DNA of 64,000 bases from Methylomonas sp. LL1. GTDB taxonomy: Bacteria; Pseudomonadota; Gammaproteobacteria; Methylococcales; Methylomonadaceae. Numbering within the stretch: the stretch's first letter is position 1; each line of letters opens with the position of its first letter. This document shows, piece by piece, positions 57,004-64,000 of the stretch. The notes under the pieces were generated by a model. The model was not told the origin of the DNA and searched no databases. It saw only the letters and a program-made list of their open reading frames with translations. The stretch covers positions 3,100,001 to 3,164,000 of the forward strand of contig NZ_CP064653.1 in the NCBI RefSeq assembly GCF_015711015.1. The letters run 5' to 3'. The position numbers and the translations under genes were made by a program.

Positions 57004-59172
57004 TTACTCCACCGTCCCCTGTAAACGGGTAATCCAGGCATGTTTGGCCAACGGATCGACATTAAACGCCAATGCCCAAGGCTTGTGCAACAAGCCTTCC
57101 TCGCCGGAAGCATTTGGATTGAGCTGGCGTTTCTGCACAAAATCCACCATGCGCTTCAGATTATAAATCAGCAAAACCCGATTGCACTCTCCGCCGCGAT
57201 AGATCAGATAGCCAACGTTGTCTTCAGCCAGCGCCGGATTTCTGTCGATCAGCGCCGTCAACGCACTATCGCCGTCTTGAGCCAGACTTTTCAACACCGA
57301 ATCCTTATGCCGGGTCATCATGGTTTTATAATGTCGCGCCAGGCCGCCGCCAATTTGCTGTTGCTGCAGATATTCGATGTCTTCGTCGTACAACAAAAAA
57401 CTTTCCGCAACCAGATAATGTTGGTCGCGTTCGCCGTCGTTGGCAAACAACGACAACTTGGCCAGCGCACTATCTTGCAGGGCTAGTAGGAAGGAGTGCG
57501 GCGAGCGGATGTGTTTATCGATAGTCACCACCCAAGGCAGGGCGCGGCCGGTAGCGGCAAAACGCGACTTGACGCTACCGATGACGCCGGAACGCGATAA
57601 TTCCTGTTCCCGGCCGGCTGGCTTGACTAAAAACGCGTCGACGGCGGTTATCTGGGTGTGGAAGCCGGCCGCCCGAAATTGATTGATCACGGTGGAATAG
57701 CGTGGTTGATAAGGAATCCCGGTACCGTCGTACAAAATATTGATCCGGCTTTCCCGTGCATGCTCGGCCACCAGATCGCGCAAACGGTTGGCAAAGGGTT
57801 CCACATAGACGTAATCGTCGCTATGGTGATCGGCCGCGGTCAGCAGGCAATACAAATCGCTCAGTTTGCGGAATTCATCCAGCGAGGCTATCACAAAATT
57901 ATCACCGCATTGGGCTTGGGCGATTTCCTCCACTGCGGTTTTGCCGGCCCCCGCGCCGCCCATGCACATAAAGAGCTTGGGTTGCTCGACCGGCGTTTTG
58001 CCGTTAAAAATCTTGTCCAACGCAACTTGCAAGGCGCGATTAATCTTGGCCAGACGTTGGTAGGCAATTTCCACCGTACGCCGCAAACGCGGCTCGCTCC
58101 GGGTGGCCGCCAGCATTTTCCTCTTTAAAGACGGATTATCGGCCAAGGCAAATACATTGGCTTGTTCGCCGACGAATTGCTTGATCAAGTCCAGTAATTC
58201 GGCATGACTTGGCGGACGCAGGCTGGTCAAAATATTGATATCCAGGCAAAACAACGGCGCCACGCCATCTTCTCGTATCGGAATCGCATCGATCGCTGTT
58301 TTACCGGGCAAACGCAAATCCTCGGTACCCGGCAGGAAGCCGATGACCTGTTCGGACACGCTCAGCGGATTATCGACGAAATGTTGGCCGGTGATGAATT
58401 GATCGACCTGAATAGTTTGCAGCGGCACCAAGCCACCATTCACGGTGACCAGACACTCGATACCGTCGGCGGTGGTATGCGACAAAAACGGGATGCCTTG
58501 TAAAAAACGTTTGTTTTCCGGCCATTTGCCATAGCCATTGGCCTTGTTCGCCAGATTTTTGCTACGGGTCGGATCCAGCGCATGCCTGAATGCCTTACCG
58601 AGAGCGGCATGGGTACTGGCCGGATCATGCAGTGCCACGGCATCCGCCGGCGCCAGACGGCGAAAGTCGATGCCTTGTTCATAGACCGCTTTAAAAGCCG
58701 GCAAATTGCCCAGCGCCGTGATAAAAAAATCCAGCGTGATGCGATTGCCATAAGAGTAAGGCCGAATACAGCGTAACTCTTGATAGAAGCCGGCCAAGCG
58801 TTCGGCAATATCCTGGCTTTGAATCACGAAACCGTTATTGTCGAAGATCGCGCTATCTTGATTGCTGTCGCCATTCAACACCAGCCGCTCGATGGCAATC
58901 CGGAACCGCTTGCGCTGCTCCTTATCCAACATGGTTCCCGGCCTATGGTTGACGGTAATCTGTTCTCTCCAGTCGTTGAACATCTCTCTGTGTATGCGCG
59001 AAAACAGACCGGTCATATAGGTAACGCGCTTGGTTTGGTCGTGGGAGACCGTGGCCTCCAATTCCTGTAATAATTTTGACAGAAGCCGGCTACCTTGGGC
59101 GATCGCCAGAGCGGTGCGCAACCGCTTCAATTGCCGGTAAGCCGGGATGTTGCGGTGGGGATTTTGCTGCAT
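57004..59172 (-). CDS. large protein with Fic-like region and zeta-toxin-like kinase
   Basis: A 722-residue soluble protein. Residues about 85-180 look like a Fic fold: ERLAGFYQELRCIRPYSYGN then R144 ITLDFF and GIDFRRL correspond to 'l..lh..l..iHPF.eGNgR...f' and 'IDW..l', but the catalytic His of HPFxxGNxR is Arg (RPYSYGNR, 137-144). Residues about 398-560 match zeta-toxin kinases: Walker A GGAGAGKT (405-412), ASLDEFRKL with the base Asp (D432), YVEPFANRL and ILYDGTGIPY. Zeta toxins phosphorylate UDP-N-acetylglucosamine. The middle (180-395) and C-terminus (560-722) are unassigned. GGAAGG precedes the ATG. No antitoxin (epsilon-like) or Fic inhibitor gene adjoins. Toxin activity is unproven. 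Confidence 0.75.
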   Translation of the reverse strand: MQQNPHRNIPAYRQLKRLRTALAIAQGSRLLSKLLQELEATVSHDQTKRVTYMTGLFSRIHREMFNDWREQITVNHRPGTMLDKEQRKRFRIAIERLVLNGDSNQDSAIFDNNGFVIQSQDIAERLAGFYQELRCIRPYSYGNRITLDFFITALGNLPAFKAVYEQGIDFRRLAPADAVALHDPASTHAALGKAFRHALDPTRSKNLANKANGYGKWPENKRFLQGIPFLSHTTADGIECLVTVNGGLVPLQTIQVDQFITGQHFVDNPLSVSEQVIGFLPGTEDLRLPGKTAIDAIPIREDGVAPLFCLDINILTSLRPPSHAELLDLIKQFVGEQANVFALADNPSLKRKMLAATRSEPRLRRTVEIAYQRLAKINRALQVALDKIFNGKTPVEQPKLFMCMGGAGAGKTAVEEIAQAQCGDNFVIASLDEFRKLSDLYCLLTAADHHSDDYVYVEPFANRLRDLVAEHARESRINILYDGTGIPYQPRYSTVINQFRAAGFHTQITAVDAFLVKPAGREQELSRSGVIGSVKSRFAATGRALPWVVTIDKHIRSPHSFLLALQDSALAKLSLFANDGERDQHYLVAESFLLYDEDIEYLQQQQIGGGLARHYKTMMTRHKDSVLKSLAQDGDSALTALIDRNPALAEDNVGYLIYRGGECNRVLLIYNLKRMVDFVQKRQLNPNASGEEGLLHKPWALAFNVDPLAKHAWITRLQGTVE

Positions 59173-59518
59173 ATCTAGCCTTCCTATTGCTGGCCCGGCT
59201 CTTGATTGGCGGGCTCCGCGTTGTTTTAATAATTGTTATGGTGGCCGTCCTTTGCTGGGTGGGGATAGAATCGATGCCGGACATCTCATCATCAAGCTCG
59301 AAGGTTGTTGCCGATCCACGGAAACAGTATTCCCCCGCATCAGATTAACGTGCGACAGGATTTTTTCCAAGCAAAGCACATCGGCAATAATCGCATCGAG
59401 ACAAATCAACCGCACCGCCAGCTTCCAAGGGACTCTGGACAGCTTGACATTCTTTGCTTGCAGCCGCTCAATCCGGGCTGTATCGTTGCCGATTTGATTA
59501 TTTAGCCGCAGCCCAAGC
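59173..59518. other. divergent spacer between the Fic/zeta-like gene and polA
   Basis: 346 bases holding the start signals of two divergent genes. TTGACA at 59445-59450 is a perfect -35 hexamer for polA direction, but no clear -10 follows at 17 bases. Open frames on both strands here lack ribosome binding sites and family features. Confidence 0.4.
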
Positions 59519-62287
59519 ATGTCCGACATTTCCGCAAACAAACTGATTCTGGTCGACGGCTCGTCGTTTTTATTCCGCGCCTTTCATGCCGTTCCGCCAC
59601 TAAGCAATGCCCAGGGCCAGCCTACCAATGCGATTTACGGCGTGTCCAACATGCTGCGAAAGTTGATCAACGATTACGACACACCTTATGTCACGGTGGT
59701 GTTCGACGCGCCGGGCAAGACCTTTCGGCATGATTTATACGATCAGTACAAAGCACATCGGCCGCCGATGCCGGACGATTTGCGGGTACAAATTCAGCCG
59801 CTGCATGAATTGATCAAATCATTGGGTTTGCCTTTGATCATCGAACATGGCGTCGAAGCCGACGATGTATTGGGCAGCCTGGCGCAAAATGCCGCCCGGC
59901 AAGGCTTTGACGTGGTCATTTCCACCGGCGACAAGGACATGGCACAACTGGTGACCGAGCGGATCACGCTGGAAAACTCGATGACCAATACTCGGATGGA
60001 TATTGCCGGCGTCGAGGAGAAGTTCGGCGTCAAGCCCGAGCAGATCATCGATTACCTGGCCTTGATGGGCGATGCGGTGGACAACATCCCCGGCGTGCCG
60101 AAAGTCGGTCCGAAAACCGCAGCCAAATGGCTGCAACAATATGGCACATTGGACAATCTGATCGCGCATGCCGGCGAGATCAAGGGCAAGATCGGCGATA
60201 ACCTGCGTGAAGCTTTGCCGCAATTGCCGTTATCGCGGGAATTGACCACCATCAAATGCGACGTGGCCTTGCATTACAGCCTGGAGGAGTTGAAGCGCAA
60301 GCAGCCGGATATGGCCGCCTTGAAACAGCAACTGGGCACACTGGGCTTCAGCAGCTGGCTGAAGACCTTGAACGGCGAGCAAGCATCAACACTTTCTCCC
60401 ACCGAGGAACAAAGTAAAGCGGCGGCGAGCAAACAGGAAACGGAGCAACGTAGGCATCAAGAGCCGATTGCTTGGTTAGCCCGTGACTATCAAACCCTTC
60501 TCGACCAGGCCGATTTCGATCGCTGGCTGGACAAACTAAGACAAGCCGAGCTATTCGCTTTCGATACCGAAACCACCAGCCTGAATTACAGCAATGCCGA
60601 AATCGTCGGCGTTTCGTTCGCGGTGGCAGCCGGACAAGCAGCTTATCTGCCGCTGGCTCACGACTATCCGGATGCACCGGCGCAACTCGATCGGCAAAGC
60701 GTGCTGGACGCGTTAAAGCCGCTGCTGGAAGATGCCGAAAAACCCAAACTGGGCCAGAATCTGAAATACGATGCCCATATTCTGGCCAATCACGGCATCA
60801 AACTGCGCGGCATTCAACACGACACCATGCTGGAATCCTATGTGTTGAACAGCACGGCGACCAAACACAACATGGACGACCTGGCCAAGCATTATCTGGG
60901 CGCCGACACCATACATTTCGAGGACGTGGCCGGCAAGGGCGCCAAGCAGATCGGTTTCCAGGAAGTGGCTGTCGAACAAGCCGCGGAATATGCCGCCGAG
61001 GATGCCGATATTACGCTACGCTTGCATCAGACCCTGTCGGAACAATTGAGGCAACATCCGCGCCTGTGGGCCTTGTATAACGAGATCGAAGTGCCGCTGA
61101 TCGATGTGTTGGTACGAATCGAGGAAAATGGCGTACTGATCGACAGCGCGATGCTGGACCAGCAAAGTCTTGAGCTGGCCAATCGCATGATAGGCATAGA
61201 GCAGCAGGCGCATGATCTGGCCGGCTCGGCTTTCAATCTGGGTTCGCCCAAACAGATACAGGAGATTTTATACGACAGGCTGAATCTGCCGGTGCTGAAG
61301 AAAACCCCCAAGGGCCAGCCCTCCACCGACGAATCGGTATTACAGGAGCTGGCGCTGGATTATGCCTTGCCTAGGCTGATCCTGGAATTTCGAGGCATGA
61401 GCAAGCTGAAATCCACCTACACCGACAAACTGCCGCAGCAAATCAATCCCAAAACCGGCCGGGTGCATACCTCCTATCATCAGGCGGTGGCGGCCACCGG
61501 CCGCTTATCCTCGTCCGACCCTAACCTACAGAACATCCCGATCCGTAGCGAGGAAGGCCGCAAGATACGTCAAGCCTTTATCGCTCCGCCCGGCTACAAA
61601 ATTGTTGCCGCCGACTATTCGCAGATCGAACTGCGCATCATGGCTCATTTATCCGGCGATGCCGGTTTATTGGCGGCATTTTCGCAGGGTCTGGATGTAC
61701 ACAGCGCCACTGCGGCGGAAGTGTTCGAAGTGGAGGTTGGCCAAGTTACTCACGAACTGCGCCGTTCGGCCAAGGCCATTAATTTCGGTTTGATTTACGG
61801 CATGTCGGCCTTTGGCTTGGCCCAACAATTGGGCTTGTCGCGTAACCAGGCACAAGCCTATATTGATCTATACTTTAGCCGCTACCCCGGCGTGAAACAA
61901 TATATGGATAACATCCGCGAACAAGCCAAACAACTTGGATACGTTGAAACGCTTTTCGGCCGGCGCCTATATTTGCCGGAGATTAATGCCCGCAATCCCG
62001 CCATGCGCCAGTATGCCGAACGCACCGCGATCAACGCGCCGATGCAGGGCACGGCGGCCGACATCATCAAGCGAGCGATGATAGGCTGCGACGCCTGGAT
62101 TCGGAACAGCGGCGCCGATGTCAAGATGATCATGCAAGTGCATGACGAGTTAGTGTTCGAGGTGGCGGAGCCGCAATTACAGGACAACACGGAAACGATA
62201 CGTGACATTATGTCCGGCGCAGCCGAGTTGCGGGTGCCTCTGCTGGTGGAAGCCGGTTGCGGCGAGAATTGGGATCAAGCGCATTAA
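59519..62287 (+). CDS. polA: DNA polymerase I
   Basis: A 922-residue repair polymerase with three domains. The 5'-3' nuclease (about 1-290) has LVDGSSFLFRAFHA and GVEADDVLG. The 3'-5' proofreading domain (about 320-510) keeps FDTETTSL with both acidic residues, so proofreading is likely active. The polymerase domain has motif A DYSQIELR, motif B RRSAKAINFGLIYG and motif C QVHDELVFEV. A linker of Ser, Lys and Gln (about 285-310) separates the first two domains. Length matches E. coli (928). Confidence 0.98.
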   Translation: MSDISANKLILVDGSSFLFRAFHAVPPLSNAQGQPTNAIYGVSNMLRKLINDYDTPYVTVVFDAPGKTFRHDLYDQYKAHRPPMPDDLRVQIQPLHELIKSLGLPLIIEHGVEADDVLGSLAQNAARQGFDVVISTGDKDMAQLVTERITLENSMTNTRMDIAGVEEKFGVKPEQIIDYLALMGDAVDNIPGVPKVGPKTAAKWLQQYGTLDNLIAHAGEIKGKIGDNLREALPQLPLSRELTTIKCDVALHYSLEELKRKQPDMAALKQQLGTLGFSSWLKTLNGEQASTLSPTEEQSKAAASKQETEQRRHQEPIAWLARDYQTLLDQADFDRWLDKLRQAELFAFDTETTSLNYSNAEIVGVSFAVAAGQAAYLPLAHDYPDAPAQLDRQSVLDALKPLLEDAEKPKLGQNLKYDAHILANHGIKLRGIQHDTMLESYVLNSTATKHNMDDLAKHYLGADTIHFEDVAGKGAKQIGFQEVAVEQAAEYAAEDADITLRLHQTLSEQLRQHPRLWALYNEIEVPLIDVLVRIEENGVLIDSAMLDQQSLELANRMIGIEQQAHDLAGSAFNLGSPKQIQEILYDRLNLPVLKKTPKGQPSTDESVLQELALDYALPRLILEFRGMSKLKSTYTDKLPQQINPKTGRVHTSYHQAVAATGRLSSSDPNLQNIPIRSEEGRKIRQAFIAPPGYKIVAADYSQIELRIMAHLSGDAGLLAAFSQGLDVHSATAAEVFEVEVGQVTHELRRSAKAINFGLIYGMSAFGLAQQLGLSRNQAQAYIDLYFSRYPGVKQYMDNIREQAKQLGYVETLFGRRLYLPEINARNPAMRQYAERTAINAPMQGTAADIIKRAMIGCDAWIRNSGADVKMIMQVHDELVFEVAEPQLQDNTETIRDIMSGAAELRVPLLVEAGCGENWDQAH

Positions 62288-62304
62288 TTGAGGAATAGAG
62301 CCTT

Positions 62305-63147
62305 GTGACGACTATAAACGACGACCAATTGCTGACCTTTGTCGACAAAATGCCGGCTTTTCGCGGCAGTGTTCAACGATTGTTGCAGTTGGCGGCGGAT
62401 ATCAATGCCGACAGTCGCGAAATTGTACAGGTGATCGAAACCGACCCGATCATGACGGTAAAAGTCCTGAAAGTGATCAATTCGCCATTTTATGGGCTGG
62501 CGCAAAAAATTAGTTCCGTGCAACGAGCAGTGGTGCATCTGGGAATCAACACCGTAAAAAACATGGCATTGTCGGTAGCCGTAATGGGCGTACTGCCGGC
62601 GCAAAATCAGGCCGGCTTCGATAATCGGGCCTTTTTGTTGCATTCCTTAACCAGCGCGGCAATCTGTAAATTATTGGCGGAACGGTTGAAAGTGGCTCCG
62701 ATTCAAGGTAGCGATTATTTCGTCGCCGGTTTATTGCATGATTTCGGCAAAATCGTGTTTGCCGAATTTGTCCCGGCCACCTATAAAACCGTACTCCAAA
62801 CCGCCAGTGAGCAAGGCATGGCACTGAATCAAGTAGAAATCGATATATTGGGGGTTGACCACAGCCAGGCCGGCAAATTGCTGGCGGAACATTGGGGGCT
62901 GGGGCCGGGATTGATAGAGGCAATAGACCACCACCACAGCGACCATCAACGCTCGGCGCTGAGCGATTGCTTGTTTGCCGCCAACCAAATCAGTAAAAAA
63001 CTCGAATTTGGTTTTGCCGGCAATTCGGTGATAGAGGAGTTGCCGCCCGAGACCGAGCAATGCTTTGGCATGGGCCTGGATGGGCTGATTGCCGATTTGG
63101 GCGATATAAGCCGAGTAAAATCAGAAGCCATGGCGTTTATTGACTAG
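62305..63147 (+). CDS. HDOD-domain signalling protein
   Basis: A 280-residue single-domain HDOD protein. ETDPIMTVKVLKVINSPFYG and SVQRAVVHLGINTVKNMALS are the family signatures, with YFVAGLLHDFGKIVF retaining an HD pair in this copy (unlike the 48187 paralogue), and VDHSQAGKLLAEHWGL, EAIDHHHS following as in HD phosphohydrolases. It could therefore keep some metal binding. The start is GTG at 62305, 17 bases after polA, so it may be co-transcribed with polA and the next MBL-fold gene. Confidence 0.88.
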   Translation: MTTINDDQLLTFVDKMPAFRGSVQRLLQLAADINADSREIVQVIETDPIMTVKVLKVINSPFYGLAQKISSVQRAVVHLGINTVKNMALSVAVMGVLPAQNQAGFDNRAFLLHSLTSAAICKLLAERLKVAPIQGSDYFVAGLLHDFGKIVFAEFVPATYKTVLQTASEQGMALNQVEIDILGVDHSQAGKLLAEHWGLGPGLIEAIDHHHSDHQRSALSDCLFAANQISKKLEFGFAGNSVIEELPPETEQCFGMGLDGLIADLGDISRVKSEAMAFID

Positions 63148-63159
63148 GGATATGCGGCA

Positions 63160-64000
63160 ATGAAATTCAAATTTTGGGGCGTAAGAGGTTCAATTCCCAC
63201 ACCGGGCGCCAGTACAGTCAAATACGGCGGCAATACCACCTGCATTGAAATTCGAACGGTAGACAATGATTTATTGATTTTGGACGCCGGCACCGGCATC
63301 CACGCCTTGGCGCAAAGCCTGCTTGGCCAGGCGCCGCTGGTCGCGCATATCTTGATTACCCACACCCACTGGGACCACATACAAGGCTTGCCGTTTTTCC
63401 TGCCCTTTTTCGCGCCCGATAGCCATGTGCATGTTTATGGCGGACTGGACCCCGTTACCCAGCAAGGCATAGAGCGAGCCTTAAGCGTACAGTTACAATA
63501 CAGTTACTTCCCGATCAGCGAAGCCCAACTCAAGGCACGGGTTCACTACCATACCCTGATGCCGGGGGAAACCGTGCGGATAGGCAGCGCCAAGGTTACT
63601 CCGACGGTGCTGAGCCACCCGGTCCTGAATTTCGGCTATCGGGTGGAGGATAGCGATGGACGCTCGCTGTTTTTCACCGGGGACTACGAAATGACGCAAA
63701 ACCCCTATCGGACCGATGACCCCGACTTCGCCTCCAACCAGCAATTTATCGATGACAAACGGCTTGAAGTGCAGGCCGCGATGCGGAACGTCGACGTGCT
63801 GATAGCCGATTCGTCTTACACCGACGCCGAATACGCCGCCAAAAAAGGCTGGGGGCATAGCACTTACGGCGCGGCCATGCAGTTAGCCGAACAAGCCAAG
63901 GTTAAAAAACTGTTTTTTACCCATCATGAACCGACCCGTAGCGACAGCCAACTGGAAACTATTTTTCAAGATGTGTGTTTACACGCCGCGAATCCGGATT
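63160..64000 (+). CDS. MBL-fold metallohydrolase, partial
   Basis: The first 280 residues of a metallo-beta-lactamase-fold protein that runs off the window. MKFKFWGVRGSIPTPG and YGGNTTCIEI start a subgroup like cyclic-phosphodiesterase/RNase-Z-like hydrolases. The metal motif THTHWDHIQG is complete, then LSHPVLNFGYRV, FFTGDYEM and FFTHHEP. An insert around DDPDFASNQQFIDDKRLEV is seen. In related proteins this fold works with HD/HDOD or GGDEF regulators. Co-transcription with the HDOD gene (12-base gap) is likely. Substrate unknown. Confidence 0.85.
   Translation, partial: MKFKFWGVRGSIPTPGASTVKYGGNTTCIEIRTVDNDLLILDAGTGIHALAQSLLGQAPLVAHILITHTHWDHIQGLPFFLPFFAPDSHVHVYGGLDPVTQQGIERALSVQLQYSYFPISEAQLKARVHYHTLMPGETVRIGSAKVTPTVLSHPVLNFGYRVEDSDGRSLFFTGDYEMTQNPYRTDDPDFASNQQFIDDKRLEVQAAMRNVDVLIADSSYTDAEYAAKKGWGHSTYGAAMQLAEQAKVKKLFFTHHEPTRSDSQLETIFQDVCLHAANPD

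Noticed and set aside
59236-59541. 101-codon minus-strand frame overlapping the polA start
   Set aside because: It runs through the divergent promoter region, overlaps polA and ends in low-complexity sequence without a domain.
63187-63205. GGTTCAATTCCCACACC looks like a tRNA T-arm
   Set aside because: It lies inside the MBL-fold coding sequence (residues GSIPTPG) and there is no matching acceptor stem or anticodon arm.

Overview
The window looks like chromosomal core sequence from a Gram-negative gammaproteobacterium. It has LPS export (lptF/lptG), type IV pilus motors (pilT/pilU), lspA-ileS, surE-pcm, clpB, polA, pepA-holC and engB, all with Gram-negative features such as lipoboxes, Tat signals and periplasmic cytochromes. 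Cytochrome c maturation by System II (resB/ccsA), proteins with VPxP-type PEP-CTERM sorting tails, a UPF0182 membrane protein and two multicopper oxidases fit an environmental gammaproteobacterium. A type I methanotroph (Methylomonas-like) is my best guess, but no methane-oxidation gene is present, so this is inference. There is no rRNA, tRNA, CRISPR array, intact insertion sequence or prophage that I can support.

Layout. 1-6.8 kb: the tgt 3' end, an FlgO-type lipoprotein, ndh with a YcxB-like gene, and ileS-lspA. 7-13 kb: DUF4124 and SDR genes, a small periplasmic helical protein, a nucleosidase-like protein and a large UPF0182 protein. 13-19.5 kb: two convergent multicopper oxidases, a membrane-anchored GH17 enzyme and a stand-alone FtsH-type (M41-like) protease domain. 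19.5-22.3 kb: a tandem pair of diguanylate cyclases. 22.6-27.8 kb: cytochrome c4, resB, ccsA and dsbA, divergent from engB. 27.9-32 kb: DNA repair and stress genes (hypoxanthine-DNA glycosylase, Smr, surE, pcm, LpxH-like). 32-36.7 kb: clpB with a clear sigma-32 promoter, a cold-shock protein, and a membrane protein with one haem c site. 37-43 kb: mltB, pilU, pilT, an Uma2 nuclease remnant, a DksA/TraR-type protein and NADP-isocitrate dehydrogenase. 43-49 kb: a fatty acid desaturase, a 1.2 kb gene-poor stretch, two PEP-CTERM genes, an HMA2-like protein and an HDOD protein. 49-56.7 kb: an efflux adaptor and ABC ATPase without permease, small proteins, lptFG, pepA-holC, and a second small helical periplasmic protein. 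57-64 kb: a large protein joining a Fic-like region to a zeta-toxin-like kinase, then polA, a second HDOD protein and the start of an MBL-fold hydrolase.

How it fits together. Several blocks are working units. ResB, CcsA and DsbA serve haem attachment to exported c-type cytochromes, including the adjacent cytochrome c4 and perhaps the haem protein at 35.4 kb. PilT and PilU retract type IV pili, and the tandem cyclases supply c-di-GMP, which often controls pili and matrix. LptF and LptG form the inner-membrane part of the LPS exporter. The most unusual items are the Fic-like/zeta fusion, the stand-alone M41-like protease with a terminator abutting its ribosome binding site, the membrane-anchored multicopper oxidase whose only HCH motif lies in its first cupredoxin domain, and the transporter pair lacking a permease.
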